Positions 10,142 to 18,047 of a DNA stretch of 19,588 nucleotides are shown here, piece by piece; the first letter of the stretch is position 1; each line of letters opens with the position of its first letter. Both the position numbers and the translations under genes were made by a program. This stretch comes from JAFRXK01 sp045603305. Lineage in GTDB: Bacteria; Bacillota; Clostridia; Lachnospirales; Lachnospiraceae. The notes beneath the pieces were generated by a model. The model searched no databases and was not told the origin of the DNA. It worked only from the letters and a program-made list of their open reading frames with translations. The stretch is from NCBI GenBank assembly GCA_045603305.1, contig JAZULV010000084.1:1-19588 (forward strand). The letters are read 5' to 3'.

Positions 10142-12769
10142 TTACTTCATTTCCTTTATAGCTGCCTGTGCTGCTGCAAGTCTTGCAATCGGCACTCTGA
10201 ATGGTGAACATGATACATAATCAAGACCAATCTTGTGGCAGAACTCTACGCTTGTAGGGTCACCACCGTGCTCTCCACAGATACCTACATGTAACTCTGG
10301 GCGAACCGGCTTACCAAGCTTGATTGCCATCTCCATAAGTTTACCTACACCGCTCTGGTCGAGCTTAGCAAATGGGTCGTTCTCGAAAATCTTTGTATCA
10401 TAGTATGCATCAAGGAACTTACCTGCATCATCACGAGAGAAACCAAAGGTCATCTGTGTAAGGTCATTTGTTCCGAAGCAGAAGAACTCAGCTTCCTTAG
10501 CAATCTCATCAGCTGTAAGAGCTGCTCTAGGAATCTCAATCATAGTACCAACTGAATACTTGAGTTCTACACCAGCTGCTGCGATTTCCTCATCAGCTGT
10601 CTTAACAACGATATCCTTAACGAGCTTAAGCTCCTTAACTTCGCCAACCAATGGAATCATAATCTCAGGAGCTACGTTCCAATCCGGATGAGCCTTCTGT
10701 ACATTGATAGCTGCACGGATAACAGCCTTTGTCTGCATCTTAGCAATCTCAGGATATGTAACTGCAAGACGGCATCCTCTGTGTCCCATCATAGGGTTAG
10801 CTTCATGTAATCCGTTAATAATAGTCTTAATCTGATTTATAGTCTTGTTCTTTGCCTTAGCGAGTTTCTCGATATCCTGCTCTAATGTAGGAACGAACTC
10901 ATGTAATGGTGGGTCAAGGAAACGAATTGTGACAGGGTTGCCCTCAAGAGCTTCGTAAAGCTTCTCGAAATCGCCCTGCTGTACAGGAAGGATCTTATCA
11001 AGAGCTACTTCTCTCTCTTCTACTGTATCTGAACAAATCATCTCACGGAATGCGTCAATTCTGTCGCCTTCGAAGAACATATGCTCTGTACGGCAAAGAC
11101 CGATACCTTCAGCACCGAGCTCACGAGCCTTCTTAGCATCTGCAGGAGTATCAGCATTTGTTCTAACCTTAAGAACTCTGAACTTGTCTGCCCACTCCAT
11201 AATTCTTCCGAACTCACCTGCTATAGTAGCATCTACTGTAGCAATAACGCCATCGTAGATATTACCTGTAGAACCGTCGATTGAAATCCAGTCGCCTTCG
11301 TGATATTCCTTGCCGGCGAGTACAAACTTCTTGTTCTCCTCGTCCATAGCAATATCAGAACATCCTGATACACAACATGTTCCCATACCTCTAGCAACTA
11401 CCGCTGCGTGAGATGTCATACCGCCACGAACTGTAAGGATACCCTGAGCTGCCTTCATACCTTCGATATCTTCAGGAGATGTCTCAAGACGTACAAGTAC
11501 AACCTTCTCGCCTCTTGCTGCCCAATCCTTAGCATCCTCTGCTGTAAATACAATCTTACCGCAAGCTGCACCCGGTGAAGCTGCAAGAGCCTTAGCAACC
11601 GGCTTAGATTTCTTAAGTACAGCTGTATCAAACTGTGGGTGGAGTAATGTGTCAAGGTTACGAGGGTCAATCATAGCTACAGCCTTTTCTTCTGTAATCA
11701 TACCCTCATCTACTAAATCGCAGGCAATCTTAAGAGCAGCCTGAGCTGTTCTCTTACCATTACGTGTCTGAAGCATGTAAAGCTTCTTATCCTCAATAGT
11801 AAACTCCATGTCCTGCATATCTCTATAATGATCTTCAAGCTTTGCACAGATACCGATAAACTGGTCATAAACCTCCGGCATAACTTCCTTAAGCTGATCA
11901 ATCTTCTGTGGTGTACGTACACCGGCAACAACGTCTTCACCCTGAGCGTTCATAAGGAACTCACCCATAAGGTGCTTCTCGCCTGTAGCAGGGTCACGGG
12001 TAAATGCAACACCTGTACCTGATGTGTCACCCATGTTACCGAATGCCATCATCTGTACGTTAACTGCTGTTCCCCATGAATAAGGGATATCGTTGTCACG
12101 TCTGTAAACGTTAGCTCTAGGGTTGTCCCATGAACGGAATACAGCCTTAACAGCCTCCATAAGCTGTACCTTAGGATCTGTAGGGAAATCTTCACCAATC
12201 TTAGCCTTGTACTCAGCCTTGAACTGGTTAGCAAGCTCCTTCAAATCATCAGCAGTAAGCTCAACGTCCTGAGTTACTCCCTTTTCTTCCTTCATCTTAT
12301 CAATAAGCTCTTCAAAATACTTCTTACCAACTTCCATTACTACGTCAGAGAACATCTGAATGAATCTTCTGTAGCAGTCCCATGCCCATCTTGGATTACC
12401 TGACTTCTCAGCAAGAACATTAACAACGTCCTCGTTAAGACCAAGATTCAAAATTGTGTCCATCATACCCGGCATGGAAGCTCTTGCACCGGAACGAACT
12501 GAAACGAGAAGAGGATTTTCTTTATCGCCGAACTTCTTACCTGTAATCTCCTCCATCTTCTCAATATGCTCCATAATCTGAGCCTGAATTTCATCATTGA
12601 TTACTTTTCCGTCCTCATAATACTGGGTACATGCCTCTGTAGAGATTGTAAATCCCTGAGGTACAGGTAAACCAAGCTTAGTCATCTCTGCAAGGTTAGC
12701 ACCTTTTCCACCAAGGAGGTTACGCATGTCTGCACTACCTTCTGTGAATAAATAAACCCATTTTCTCAT
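10142..12769 (-). CDS. ppdK: Pyruvate, phosphate dikinase (PPDK)
   Basis: An 875-aa cytoplasmic enzyme that interconverts pyruvate, ATP and phosphate with phosphoenolpyruvate, AMP and pyrophosphate, used by many anaerobes in glycolysis. The ATP-grasp domain is N-terminal (LLGGKGANLAEM at 18-29, VSVRSGARASMPGMMDT at 89-105). The swivelling phosphohistidine domain has GGMTSHAAVVARGMG with His454. The C-terminal PEP/pyruvate barrel ends with ICGEHGGDP and catalytic Cys831. The length equals the clostridial type enzyme. GGAGGG lies before the ATG. Codon use is strongly biased (high expression). Upstream is an extended -10 promoter with an overlapping palindrome. The C-terminal tail RLAAAQAAIKEMK recurs in degraded form at four places in the left half, and the DNA beyond the stop codon looks foreign, so the last codons may have been replaced by integration. 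Confidence 0.98.
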   Translation of the reverse strand: MRKWVYLFTEGSADMRNLLGGKGANLAEMTKLGLPVPQGFTISTEACTQYYEDGKVINDEIQAQIMEHIEKMEEITGKKFGDKENPLLVSVRSGARASMPGMMDTILNLGLNEDVVNVLAEKSGNPRWAWDCYRRFIQMFSDVVMEVGKKYFEELIDKMKEEKGVTQDVELTADDLKELANQFKAEYKAKIGEDFPTDPKVQLMEAVKAVFRSWDNPRANVYRRDNDIPYSWGTAVNVQMMAFGNMGDTSGTGVAFTRDPATGEKHLMGEFLMNAQGEDVVAGVRTPQKIDQLKEVMPEVYDQFIGICAKLEDHYRDMQDMEFTIEDKKLYMLQTRNGKRTAQAALKIACDLVDEGMITEEKAVAMIDPRNLDTLLHPQFDTAVLKKSKPVAKALAASPGAACGKIVFTAEDAKDWAARGEKVVLVRLETSPEDIEGMKAAQGILTVRGGMTSHAAVVARGMGTCCVSGCSDIAMDEENKKFVLAGKEYHEGDWISIDGSTGNIYDGVIATVDATIAGEFGRIMEWADKFRVLKVRTNADTPADAKKARELGAEGIGLCRTEHMFFEGDRIDAFREMICSDTVEEREVALDKILPVQQGDFEKLYEALEGNPVTIRFLDPPLHEFVPTLEQDIEKLAKAKNKTINQIKTIINGLHEANPMMGHRGCRLAVTYPEIAKMQTKAVIRAAINVQKAHPDWNVAPEIMIPLVGEVKELKLVKDIVVKTADEEIAAAGVELKYSVGTMIEIPRAALTADEIAKEAEFFCFGTNDLTQMTFGFSRDDAGKFLDAYYDTKIFENDPFAKLDQSGVGKLMEMAIKLGKPVRPELHVGICGEHGGDPTSVEFCHKIGLDYVSCSPFRVPIARLAAAQAAIKEMK

Positions 12770-12796
12770 TATTTATACCCTCCTAAACTAAAGTAG

Positions 12797-12821
12797 GGAC
12801 GAATATATGGCATACTCGTCC
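12797..12821 (-). promoter_or_regulatory. Hairpin in the ppdK leader
   Basis: GGACGA and TCGTCC, with a further three pairs inside after one mismatch, form a hairpin in the 5' leader about 28 nt before the ppdK start codon. Function unknown. Confidence 0.4.
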
Positions 12822-12836
12822 GGCAATACATGTCAA

Positions 12837-12861
12837 AATTGTCTGTATCACACAGACAATT
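12837..12861. promoter_or_regulatory. Perfect palindrome at the ppdK transcription start
   Basis: AATTGTCTGT and ACAGACAATT are perfect 10-bp inverted arms around 5 nt. They overlap the last bases of the -10 and the start site. On the minus strand TTTT follows, so it could be a repressor operator, a 5' stabilising stem or an early attenuator. Confidence 0.65.
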
Positions 12862-12867
12862 ATAACA
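12859..12867 (-). promoter_or_regulatory. Extended -10 promoter of ppdK
   Basis: The minus strand reads TGTTATAAT, an extended -10 (TGnTATAAT). No good -35 is seen in the AT-rich DNA upstream. It would give a leader of about 85 nt. Confidence 0.55.
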
Positions 12868-12997
12868 TAAATATTTTTATTTAAAAGTAATATTTAATAA
12901 TTTTATTATATAAATACAAAATAAATTTAATTTAGTACGCATTTTGCAACTTAATTACCAAAAAAATATATCCAACTGCTTCTTAACGCTTAGATAA

Positions 12998-13873
12998 TCA
13001 GCTGTTTTTTCTCCAAAATGTCCACGTTTTCGCAGGCTTATATCCTATTTTCTCATAGAAAGGATTGCCTCCGCCGGTCATGTGAGTTGCTCCGAGAGGC
13101 TTCATACGACGGTACAACTCTGAGAGTGCCGCAGAAGCAAGTCCTAACCCTCTGTACTTTGGAACCGTACATAAAGGCTCCATATATGCAAGTTTGTTTT
13201 CCGGTGTCCACCACATTCCCGCATAGCACACATACTCTCCGGCCTCATTTTCTATTGCTACTGCGTATTCCATCGTTGCATGGGGAGCCTGACATAGCTG
13301 ATAATTATTCTTGGCATCTCCATTCCATGGACCTTCCTGAGCTTCGTGGTCAAATCCCTTCCAACAGCATTCATCTATCTTTTCGATGTTACACATTCCC
13401 TGAGGAACGAACTTAAATCCTTCCGGCAGCTTATAATCCAGCGGTGCATCAAAATCATACTGCATATCGACATATCCTCCGGTCTTCTTGTACCCTGCTG
13501 CCTGTGCCGCCTTTATCAGGGCTTCCTGTGCTCCGAAAAGAACCAGCTGTCTGTTGCCATCAAAATCCGGCATATGTTTATCAGCATACTCTATCATCTC
13601 CGGTGCTAGTTCTTCATACCCCGGTCTTAAACTAAAGTAAACGTCTGTCACCGGATGTTCTGTAAAGCAAAAAGCTACAATTCTTTCACCGTCAAACCAG
13701 ATTCTGTTTTTATAAGTGTATGATTTATCCATCCAGTCTGATGAAAGTGCATACTCCAGAAAGGGTGCCGGCACACCATTGCGCCAGTCCTTTTCATAAA
13801 TCTCTATCATAAACTGATAGATGTCCATATGATCTGAAAGTATTCTGTATTGTCTGTTTGTTATATTCTTCAT
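12998..13873 (-). CDS. GNAT-family N-acetyltransferase
   Basis: A 291-aa cytoplasmic protein with a C-terminal GNAT domain. Motif A, MEPLCTVPKYRGLGLASAAL (231-250), holds the RGLGLA pyrophosphate-binding loop for acetyl-CoA. It is followed by GGGNPFYEKIGYKPAKTW (267-284), the usual end of the fold. Residues 1-150 are probably a second, degenerate acetyltransferase-like half (FDGERIVAFCF, AAGYKKTGGY). The substrate is unknown. GAGGG lies 7 nt before the ATG. It lies 68 nt downstream of hslO in the same direction, so it may be the last gene of the methyltransferase-hslO transcript. Confidence 0.85.
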   Translation of the reverse strand: MKNITNRQYRILSDHMDIYQFMIEIYEKDWRNGVPAPFLEYALSSDWMDKSYTYKNRIWFDGERIVAFCFTEHPVTDVYFSLRPGYEELAPEMIEYADKHMPDFDGNRQLVLFGAQEALIKAAQAAGYKKTGGYVDMQYDFDAPLDYKLPEGFKFVPQGMCNIEKIDECCWKGFDHEAQEGPWNGDAKNNYQLCQAPHATMEYAVAIENEAGEYVCYAGMWWTPENKLAYMEPLCTVPKYRGLGLASAALSELYRRMKPLGATHMTGGGNPFYEKIGYKPAKTWTFWRKNS

Positions 13874-13941
13874 AAGCTTACCCTCATTACAGTGAAAAAC
13901 AGAAGTATACTTACCGACAAAACATATCTAAGAAGTCACAA

Positions 13942-14823
13942 CTATTTATCACTTCTCTTAATAATATCCTTCAGTTCTTCCACTTCAAACTTATAATTTG
14001 TATTACAGAAATGACAGTTAACCTCGATTGGTTCATTCGCCTCAATAAGCTCTGTTAAGTCCTTTCTGCCGATACTTACTATCGCCTTCTCTACTCTGTG
14101 CTTTGTACAATTACAATAAAATCTTGTAGGAATCTTGTCCATTATCTCAAGGTCCATATCTCCGAGAAGTTTCTCTAAAATCATCTCCGGAGTGTAGCCC
14201 TCGTCAAGCATTGATGTAATAGAAGTTATCTCCTTAAGTCTCTCCTCAAGCTTTGTAATAACCTCATCATCTGCTCCCGGCATAAGCTGGATTATAAAGC
14301 CTCCCGCCTGACGGACAGTATTCTCTCTGTTCATCAGTACACCAAGAGCTACTGATGAAGGTGTCTGCTCACTGGTTGCAAAATAATAAGTCAAATCCTC
14401 TGCAATCTCGCTTGTAATCAATATGGTCTGTCCCACATAAGGCTCCTTGAGACCAATATCCTTAATAACACTGAGAACACCGATACCAAGGGCCCCGGCA
14501 ACATCTAACTTGCCCTTGTCATTTGCAGGAATTAATACGTTAGGATTGAAAACAAATCCCTTAACATTCGCCTGAGAGTCGGCGGTAACAGTAAGACCTT
14601 CAATCGGTCCGTTACCCTCAATCTTAAGAGTAAGAACGTCCTTCTCACCCTTCATCATACTTCCCATCATGGCTCCTGCGGTAAGCAGTCTGCCAAGGGC
14701 CGCTGTTGCCACCGGACTTGTGTTGTGCGCCTGTCTTGCAGTCTCCACAAGATTTTTAGTTGTAGCAGCAAATGCTCTTATCTGGGCATTCGCCGCAGTC
14801 GCTCTTATAATATAATCTTCCAT
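13942..14823 (-). CDS. hslO: Hsp33 redox-regulated chaperonin
   Basis: A 293-aa cytoplasmic holdase that binds unfolding proteins under oxidative stress. The N-terminal substrate domain begins IIRATAANAQIRAFAATT and includes the LTVTADSQANVKGFV segment. The C-terminal redox switch has all four zinc-binding cysteines: Cys237 and Cys239 (YCNCTKHR) and Cys270 and Cys273 (CHFC). Oxidation releases zinc and activates the protein. The length is normal. It follows the methyltransferase gene by 35 nt and is probably co-transcribed with it from the promoter at 15688-15715. Confidence 0.97.
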   Translation of the reverse strand: MEDYIIRATAANAQIRAFAATTKNLVETARQAHNTSPVATAALGRLLTAGAMMGSMMKGEKDVLTLKIEGNGPIEGLTVTADSQANVKGFVFNPNVLIPANDKGKLDVAGALGIGVLSVIKDIGLKEPYVGQTILITSEIAEDLTYYFATSEQTPSSVALGVLMNRENTVRQAGGFIIQLMPGADDEVITKLEERLKEITSITSMLDEGYTPEMILEKLLGDMDLEIMDKIPTRFYCNCTKHRVEKAIVSIGRKDLTELIEANEPIEVNCHFCNTNYKFEVEELKDIIKRSDK

Positions 14824-14858
14824 CTCTTAAAACCTCACTTTATAATTAACTTAATATC

Positions 14859-15623
14859 TTATTTAGTACATTCTCTCGCAATAAAATACACTCTTTCAGA
14901 GGTATCACTCACCGGCTCCTTTGTAAATGCATCATATACTGCCACAAATTCAAGTCCGGCTTCTTTAAGGGCATCTTTAACCTCTTCTACAGAGTAGGCC
15001 TTCTGGTAATGATACTCCTCATACTTTCTGAACAAATCTTCCTGTTCCCTCACAAATATGGTCAAATCGTATTCATTCACCATCTCTTCTTCGTCAAAAT
15101 AGTTCTCCCATATAAATGACGCATCTTCCCTGCTCTCGGCAATAGTATTACAGCCTAAGAGTTCTCTATACTTATAAATGGTATTCATATCGAAGATAAA
15201 TACTCCACCCGGGTCCAGATAATTGTTCACCAGCCTGAACACTTCGGTAATATCTTCGATGTCAGTAATATAATTCATTGAGTCGCAGACGCTTACGACA
15301 GCCTTCACTGTGCCATAAAGCTCAAACTCTCTCATATCCTGAAGAAGATATAATATATTCCTGCCATCAGCCATTCGCTTGTCCATGGCAATGGCAAGCA
15401 TCTCCTCAGAATTATCCACACCAATCATATCATAGCCTGAGTCACTTAAAATCTCCGTAACATTACCGGTACCACAGCCTAAATCCAGCACCAGGCCATC
15501 ATTTACGCCGTACTCCCTAAGCAGGGCAATGATATACTCACACCACTCTTCATAGGGTACATTATCCATGAACTTGTCATACACCTCGGCAAAACCGCTG
15601 TACGCCTGCATCTCTTCACCCAT
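14859..15623 (-). CDS. Class I SAM-dependent methyltransferase
   Basis: A 254-aa cytoplasmic methyltransferase. Motif I is LVLDLGCGTGN (residues 44-54) and binds S-adenosylmethionine. Asp70 in IGVDNSEEM is the usual ribose-binding acid. The N-terminal YSGFAEVYDKFMDNVPY is common in small-molecule and tRNA-type methyltransferases of Firmicutes. The substrate is not evident. The start at 15623 is preferred because AAAGGA lies 9 nt upstream; an ATG at 15632 abuts that ribosome site. It is the first gene of the probable methyltransferase-hslO operon. Confidence 0.87.
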   Translation of the reverse strand: MGEEMQAYSGFAEVYDKFMDNVPYEEWCEYIIALLREYGVNDGLVLDLGCGTGNVTEILSDSGYDMIGVDNSEEMLAIAMDKRMADGRNILYLLQDMREFELYGTVKAVVSVCDSMNYITDIEDITEVFRLVNNYLDPGGVFIFDMNTIYKYRELLGCNTIAESREDASFIWENYFDEEEMVNEYDLTIFVREQEDLFRKYEEYHYQKAYSVEEVKDALKEAGLEFVAVYDAFTKEPVSDTSERVYFIARECTK

Positions 15624-15687
15624 CCGATTCATTCCTTTATAAAACTCTCATTGATTAACCAGCCACAAACAGTGACAAATCTCACTT

Positions 15688-15715
15688 ATCTTAAGTCTCT
15701 AACTAATACTGTCAA
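15688..15715 (-). promoter_or_regulatory. Promoter of the methyltransferase-hslO operon
   Basis: On the minus strand TTGACA (15710-15715) is perfect; a 16-nt spacer leads to TAAGAT (15688-15693), a 4 of 6 match for -10. Confidence 0.55.
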
Positions 15716-15827
15716 AATATAATATCATAGAATTACTCTTTTGTTAAGAAAAATAATACAATGTATTTTAAATCACAAAAAATCTGCTTTCCTGAATAAC
15801 ACAATCATTTCCGGCAATAATAATATC

Positions 15828-15881
15828 AGCCTGATTGATGAATTCTAACGGTTCCCCCCTCCCGGATTCATCTTTCAGGCT
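15828..15881. repeat. Long imperfect inverted repeat in the gap before the transglutaminase terminator
   Basis: AGCCTGA-TT-GATGAATTC (15828-15845) pairs with GGATTCATC-TT-TCAGGCT (15864-15881): 16 pairs with one wobble, interrupted by a TT/TT bulge. The 18-nt loop is G-rich on the minus strand. It does not carry a T-tail. The remaining gap, 15624-15923, shows only the promoter at 15688-15715. Confidence 0.6.
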
Positions 15882-15923
15882 TACCAAAGAGAAGAAAAAA
15901 ATACTTATCCTCCCCTATAAAAT

Positions 15924-15948
15924 CCCCCACAGCACCTTGCTGTGGGGG
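15924..15948 (-). terminator. Terminator of the transglutaminase-like gene
   Basis: CCCCCACAGC and GCTGTGGGGG form a perfect 10-bp GC-rich stem with a 5-nt loop, followed by ATTTTATAG on the minus strand. It lies 7 nt after the stop codon. Confidence 0.9.
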
Positions 15949-15954
15949 TAACTA

Positions 15955-16926
15955 TTAATCATCAATAATTAATTCCGATAAACCTGCTCTCTTATGCGTA
16001 CCAGCAATCTCCTTATCAGTAAGATTAAAATATTTGTACCTTCTGTCAATAGGTGCCTTAGACTTCTCATAGTCATCCCAGGAAACATCTACATTCACAA
16101 GTTCATTATCAAGCATAACCAAATTCCACGCATGATCGCCATCATTGGCAAAGCCCGTACAGTAATAACACGGAATACCAAGTTTGATCATAATATACTG
16201 AAATGCTCTTGAATATCCGGCACATACTGACCTGCCGTTTACCAAAGCACTGTATGCACTCTGGTTAAGTTCAGAATCTTCATCATACTGCACATTATTA
16301 ATAATATAGTCATGGACATATCTTTCCTTTTCAATGGCCGTTTCGATGAATTTAGTTTCACTTATCACTGCAACAACAGAATTTTCAAACTTACGCTTCG
16401 CAGCCTCGATATCGTCCTTCTCCATGTTAAACACCAATTCCACGGATACTACATTACCATCTCTGGTATAACCATAGGAATATCTGGTCTCCAGCCAGAA
16501 AAGCTCCGGATGGTCGTTGTAAACTGCACACATCACATCTTCAAATTCTTTTGACTTAACTAAATCCACAAGAGTAAAAGATTCATTCAAAAGTATGGCA
16601 TTCTCATAAACCTGATTATAAATATTCTTCCCTTTATCGCTAAGCAGTGCCCTGTAAGGATAAAACTTCTCCGGGAAATCATAATCCTCACCAATATTAA
16701 CAGCTTCATCCTCCGGCTCATCTACAAGCACCGCCTCGGCATCCAGCTGCTCCAAATTAGTGTATGATGCAACCCCATCCAGACCATCTGTATCGGTTAC
16801 ACAACCCCTCATCAGGAAAAAATCACTCAATCCTATATCTCTGCTCTTAATAATAGTGAGTATAATAATAACAATAACTAAAATAACAAAACAATATATA
16901 TACTTCTTATCATAACTCTTTTTCAT
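15955..16926 (-). CDS. Membrane-anchored transglutaminase-like (papain-fold) protein
   Basis: A 323-aa protein with a basic start, one membrane helix at about residues 10-27 and the rest outside the cell. The transglutaminase-like core lies at 195-290. Cys235 (NGRSVCAGYSRAFQ), His265 (DGDHAWNLV) and Asp280 (VNVDVSWDD) form the expected Cys-His-Asp triad. Related clostridial proteins are thought to be cell-surface peptidases or cross-linking enzymes; no specific substrate can be named. An uncleaved signal anchor is more likely than a signal peptide, since no clear cleavage site follows. A GGCGGGG site precedes the ATG. It diverges from the small membrane protein gene at 17023. Confidence 0.87.
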   Translation of the reverse strand: MKKSYDKKYIYCFVILVIVIIILTIIKSRDIGLSDFFLMRGCVTDTDGLDGVASYTNLEQLDAEAVLVDEPEDEAVNIGEDYDFPEKFYPYRALLSDKGKNIYNQVYENAILLNESFTLVDLVKSKEFEDVMCAVYNDHPELFWLETRYSYGYTRDGNVVSVELVFNMEKDDIEAAKRKFENSVVAVISETKFIETAIEKERYVHDYIINNVQYDEDSELNQSAYSALVNGRSVCAGYSRAFQYIMIKLGIPCYYCTGFANDGDHAWNLVMLDNELVNVDVSWDDYEKSKAPIDRRYKYFNLTDKEIAGTHKRAGLSELIIDD

Positions 16927-16965
16927 TATGTGCCCCGCCTTTAATAAATAGAATATCGTAAAATG

Positions 16966-16994
16966 TTGCAGAAAATAAATAAAAGCATTATAAT
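16966..16994 (+). promoter_or_regulatory. Promoter candidate of the small membrane protein gene
   Basis: TATAAT (16989-16994) is a perfect -10; TTGCAG (16966-16971) at 17 nt is a partial -35. It ends 28 nt before the ATG. Confidence 0.5.
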
Positions 16995-17022
16995 CGATAT
17001 ATTAAAGTATCGGAGGTAATCT

Positions 17023-17295
17023 ATGAAAAAAGCAAAACAGATAGCTGCTATAATATCTATTATATTACTTGTGGGTATGTATGTTGCTACATTAATCTTT
17101 GCATTAATTGACCACAGTGAAACTCAGTCAATGCTCAAAGCTGCATTATATACTACTATGGTAATCCCTGTGATGTTATATGTATTCATCTTCTTTACAA
17201 AAATGTTTAAAAACAAGTCCAAGGACAATCTTGAGTCCCTTAATCAGTTTGAGGACTGTGACACTTCTGAAGTTGATGAGCACATCTCAGAATAA
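17023..17295 (+). CDS. Small two-helix membrane protein of unknown function
   Basis: A 90-aa protein with a basic start (MKKAKQ), a membrane segment at about residues 8-28 and a second at about 40-59, then a basic stretch (KMFKNKSKD) and an acidic tail. The positive-inside rule places both ends in the cytoplasm. CGGAGG lies 8 nt upstream of the ATG. It is the only plus-strand gene in the core half, lies between a divergent and a convergent neighbour, and is transcribed alone. I do not recognise the family. Confidence 0.8.
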   Translation: MKKAKQIAAIISIILLVGMYVATLIFALIDHSETQSMLKAALYTTMVIPVMLYVFIFFTKMFKNKSKDNLESLNQFEDCDTSEVDEHISE

Positions 17296-17317
17296 CCTTG
17301 TGTAATCTTCAGAACAA

Positions 17318-17932
17318 CTAATATGATATGTCTATACCATACATAGACAATCCGTTTATTATTGATTCATACCCATTATCCACGCGCACGGCATTAATGC
17401 CCTTACCCTGTGCAGCCTCGATATTCTCAAGCCGGTCATCAAAGAACAATGCTTCTTCCGGCTTTAGATTATATCGATCTATTATCGCATCATAGATTTC
17501 CGGTTCGGGCTTCACTGTCTTTTCATAGCAGGATATTACTCCGCCGTCTATGTGCTTAAGAAACTTTAAGAAATTCTTAGATTCCTCAAAGGCATCCAGT
17601 CCATAGTTCGACAGCACAAACACCTTTATACCTTTATCTTTTAATTTATCAATCAACCCTGCAGAATATTCATACTCGTGAATAGATTCGCATAAATTCG
17701 TAAGTAACAAATCTATCTTATCCTTAAGATCCGGACAGCTTTCGCTCATAAGCTCAACCAGCTCATCATGGGACAAAACACCTCTGTCCTCTTCCGCCCA
17801 GTTCTTGCTTCTGAATGTGTTCTCTGCAATTCTTTTATTGGTTTCATCGTCATATCCGTAGCTTTCAAGATACTCCCATGTCTTAAAATCTACCAGTACA
17901 TTTCCTATATCAAATATTACAGTATTAATCAT
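17318..17932 (-). CDS. HAD-superfamily hydrolase (YihX/haloacid-dehalogenase-like)
   Basis: A 204-aa cytoplasmic HAD phosphatase. Motif I is FDIGNVLVDF with nucleophile Asp8. Motif II is VLSNYG with Ser108. Motif III is Lys141 (TVKPEPEIY). Motif IV is ALFFDDRLENI with Asp165 and Asp166. The FDIGNVLVDF form with Gly at +2 is typical of the subfamily IA group that includes the sugar-phosphate phosphatase YihX. The cap is helical (about 15-85). Natural substrate unknown, a sugar phosphate being the likely class. AGGGGTG lies upstream of the ATG. It follows the purA terminator, so it is probably a separate unit. Confidence 0.9.
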   Translation of the reverse strand: MINTVIFDIGNVLVDFKTWEYLESYGYDDETNKRIAENTFRSKNWAEEDRGVLSHDELVELMSESCPDLKDKIDLLLTNLCESIHEYEYSAGLIDKLKDKGIKVFVLSNYGLDAFEESKNFLKFLKHIDGGVISCYEKTVKPEPEIYDAIIDRYNLKPEEALFFDDRLENIEAAQGKGINAVRVDNGYESIINGLSMYGIDISY

Positions 17933-17974
17933 ATAATTTCACCCCTAAAAATATTAAGTTTTTATTAAATAAAT

Positions 17975-18040
17975 AAGACTGCATCATGAACAGAGTTATA
18001 AACAACTGAATACAACTCCATACGCCTCAGATACAGTCTT
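17975..18040 (-). terminator. Terminator of purA
   Basis: AAGACTGTATC and GATGCAGTCTT pair over 11 positions with one wobble on the minus strand and enclose a 44-nt loop with a small inner stem (GAGTT/AACTC). ATTTATTTAATAAAAAC follows. It starts 7 nt after the purA stop codon. Confidence 0.65.
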
Positions 18041-18047
18041 AAAATAT

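Noticed and set aside
11081..12234. Several open frames on both strands inside ppdK
   Set aside because: They are shadows of the strong codon bias of ppdK, with low-complexity Leu/Arg-rich translations and no ribosome sites.
15768..15905. Minus-strand open frame of about 45 codons ending IIIAGNDCVIQESRFFVI
   Set aside because: It has GGGGAGG upstream but no ATG, GTG or TTG at the right place (only ATT), it overlaps a long inverted repeat, and I recognise no family. Too weak to call.
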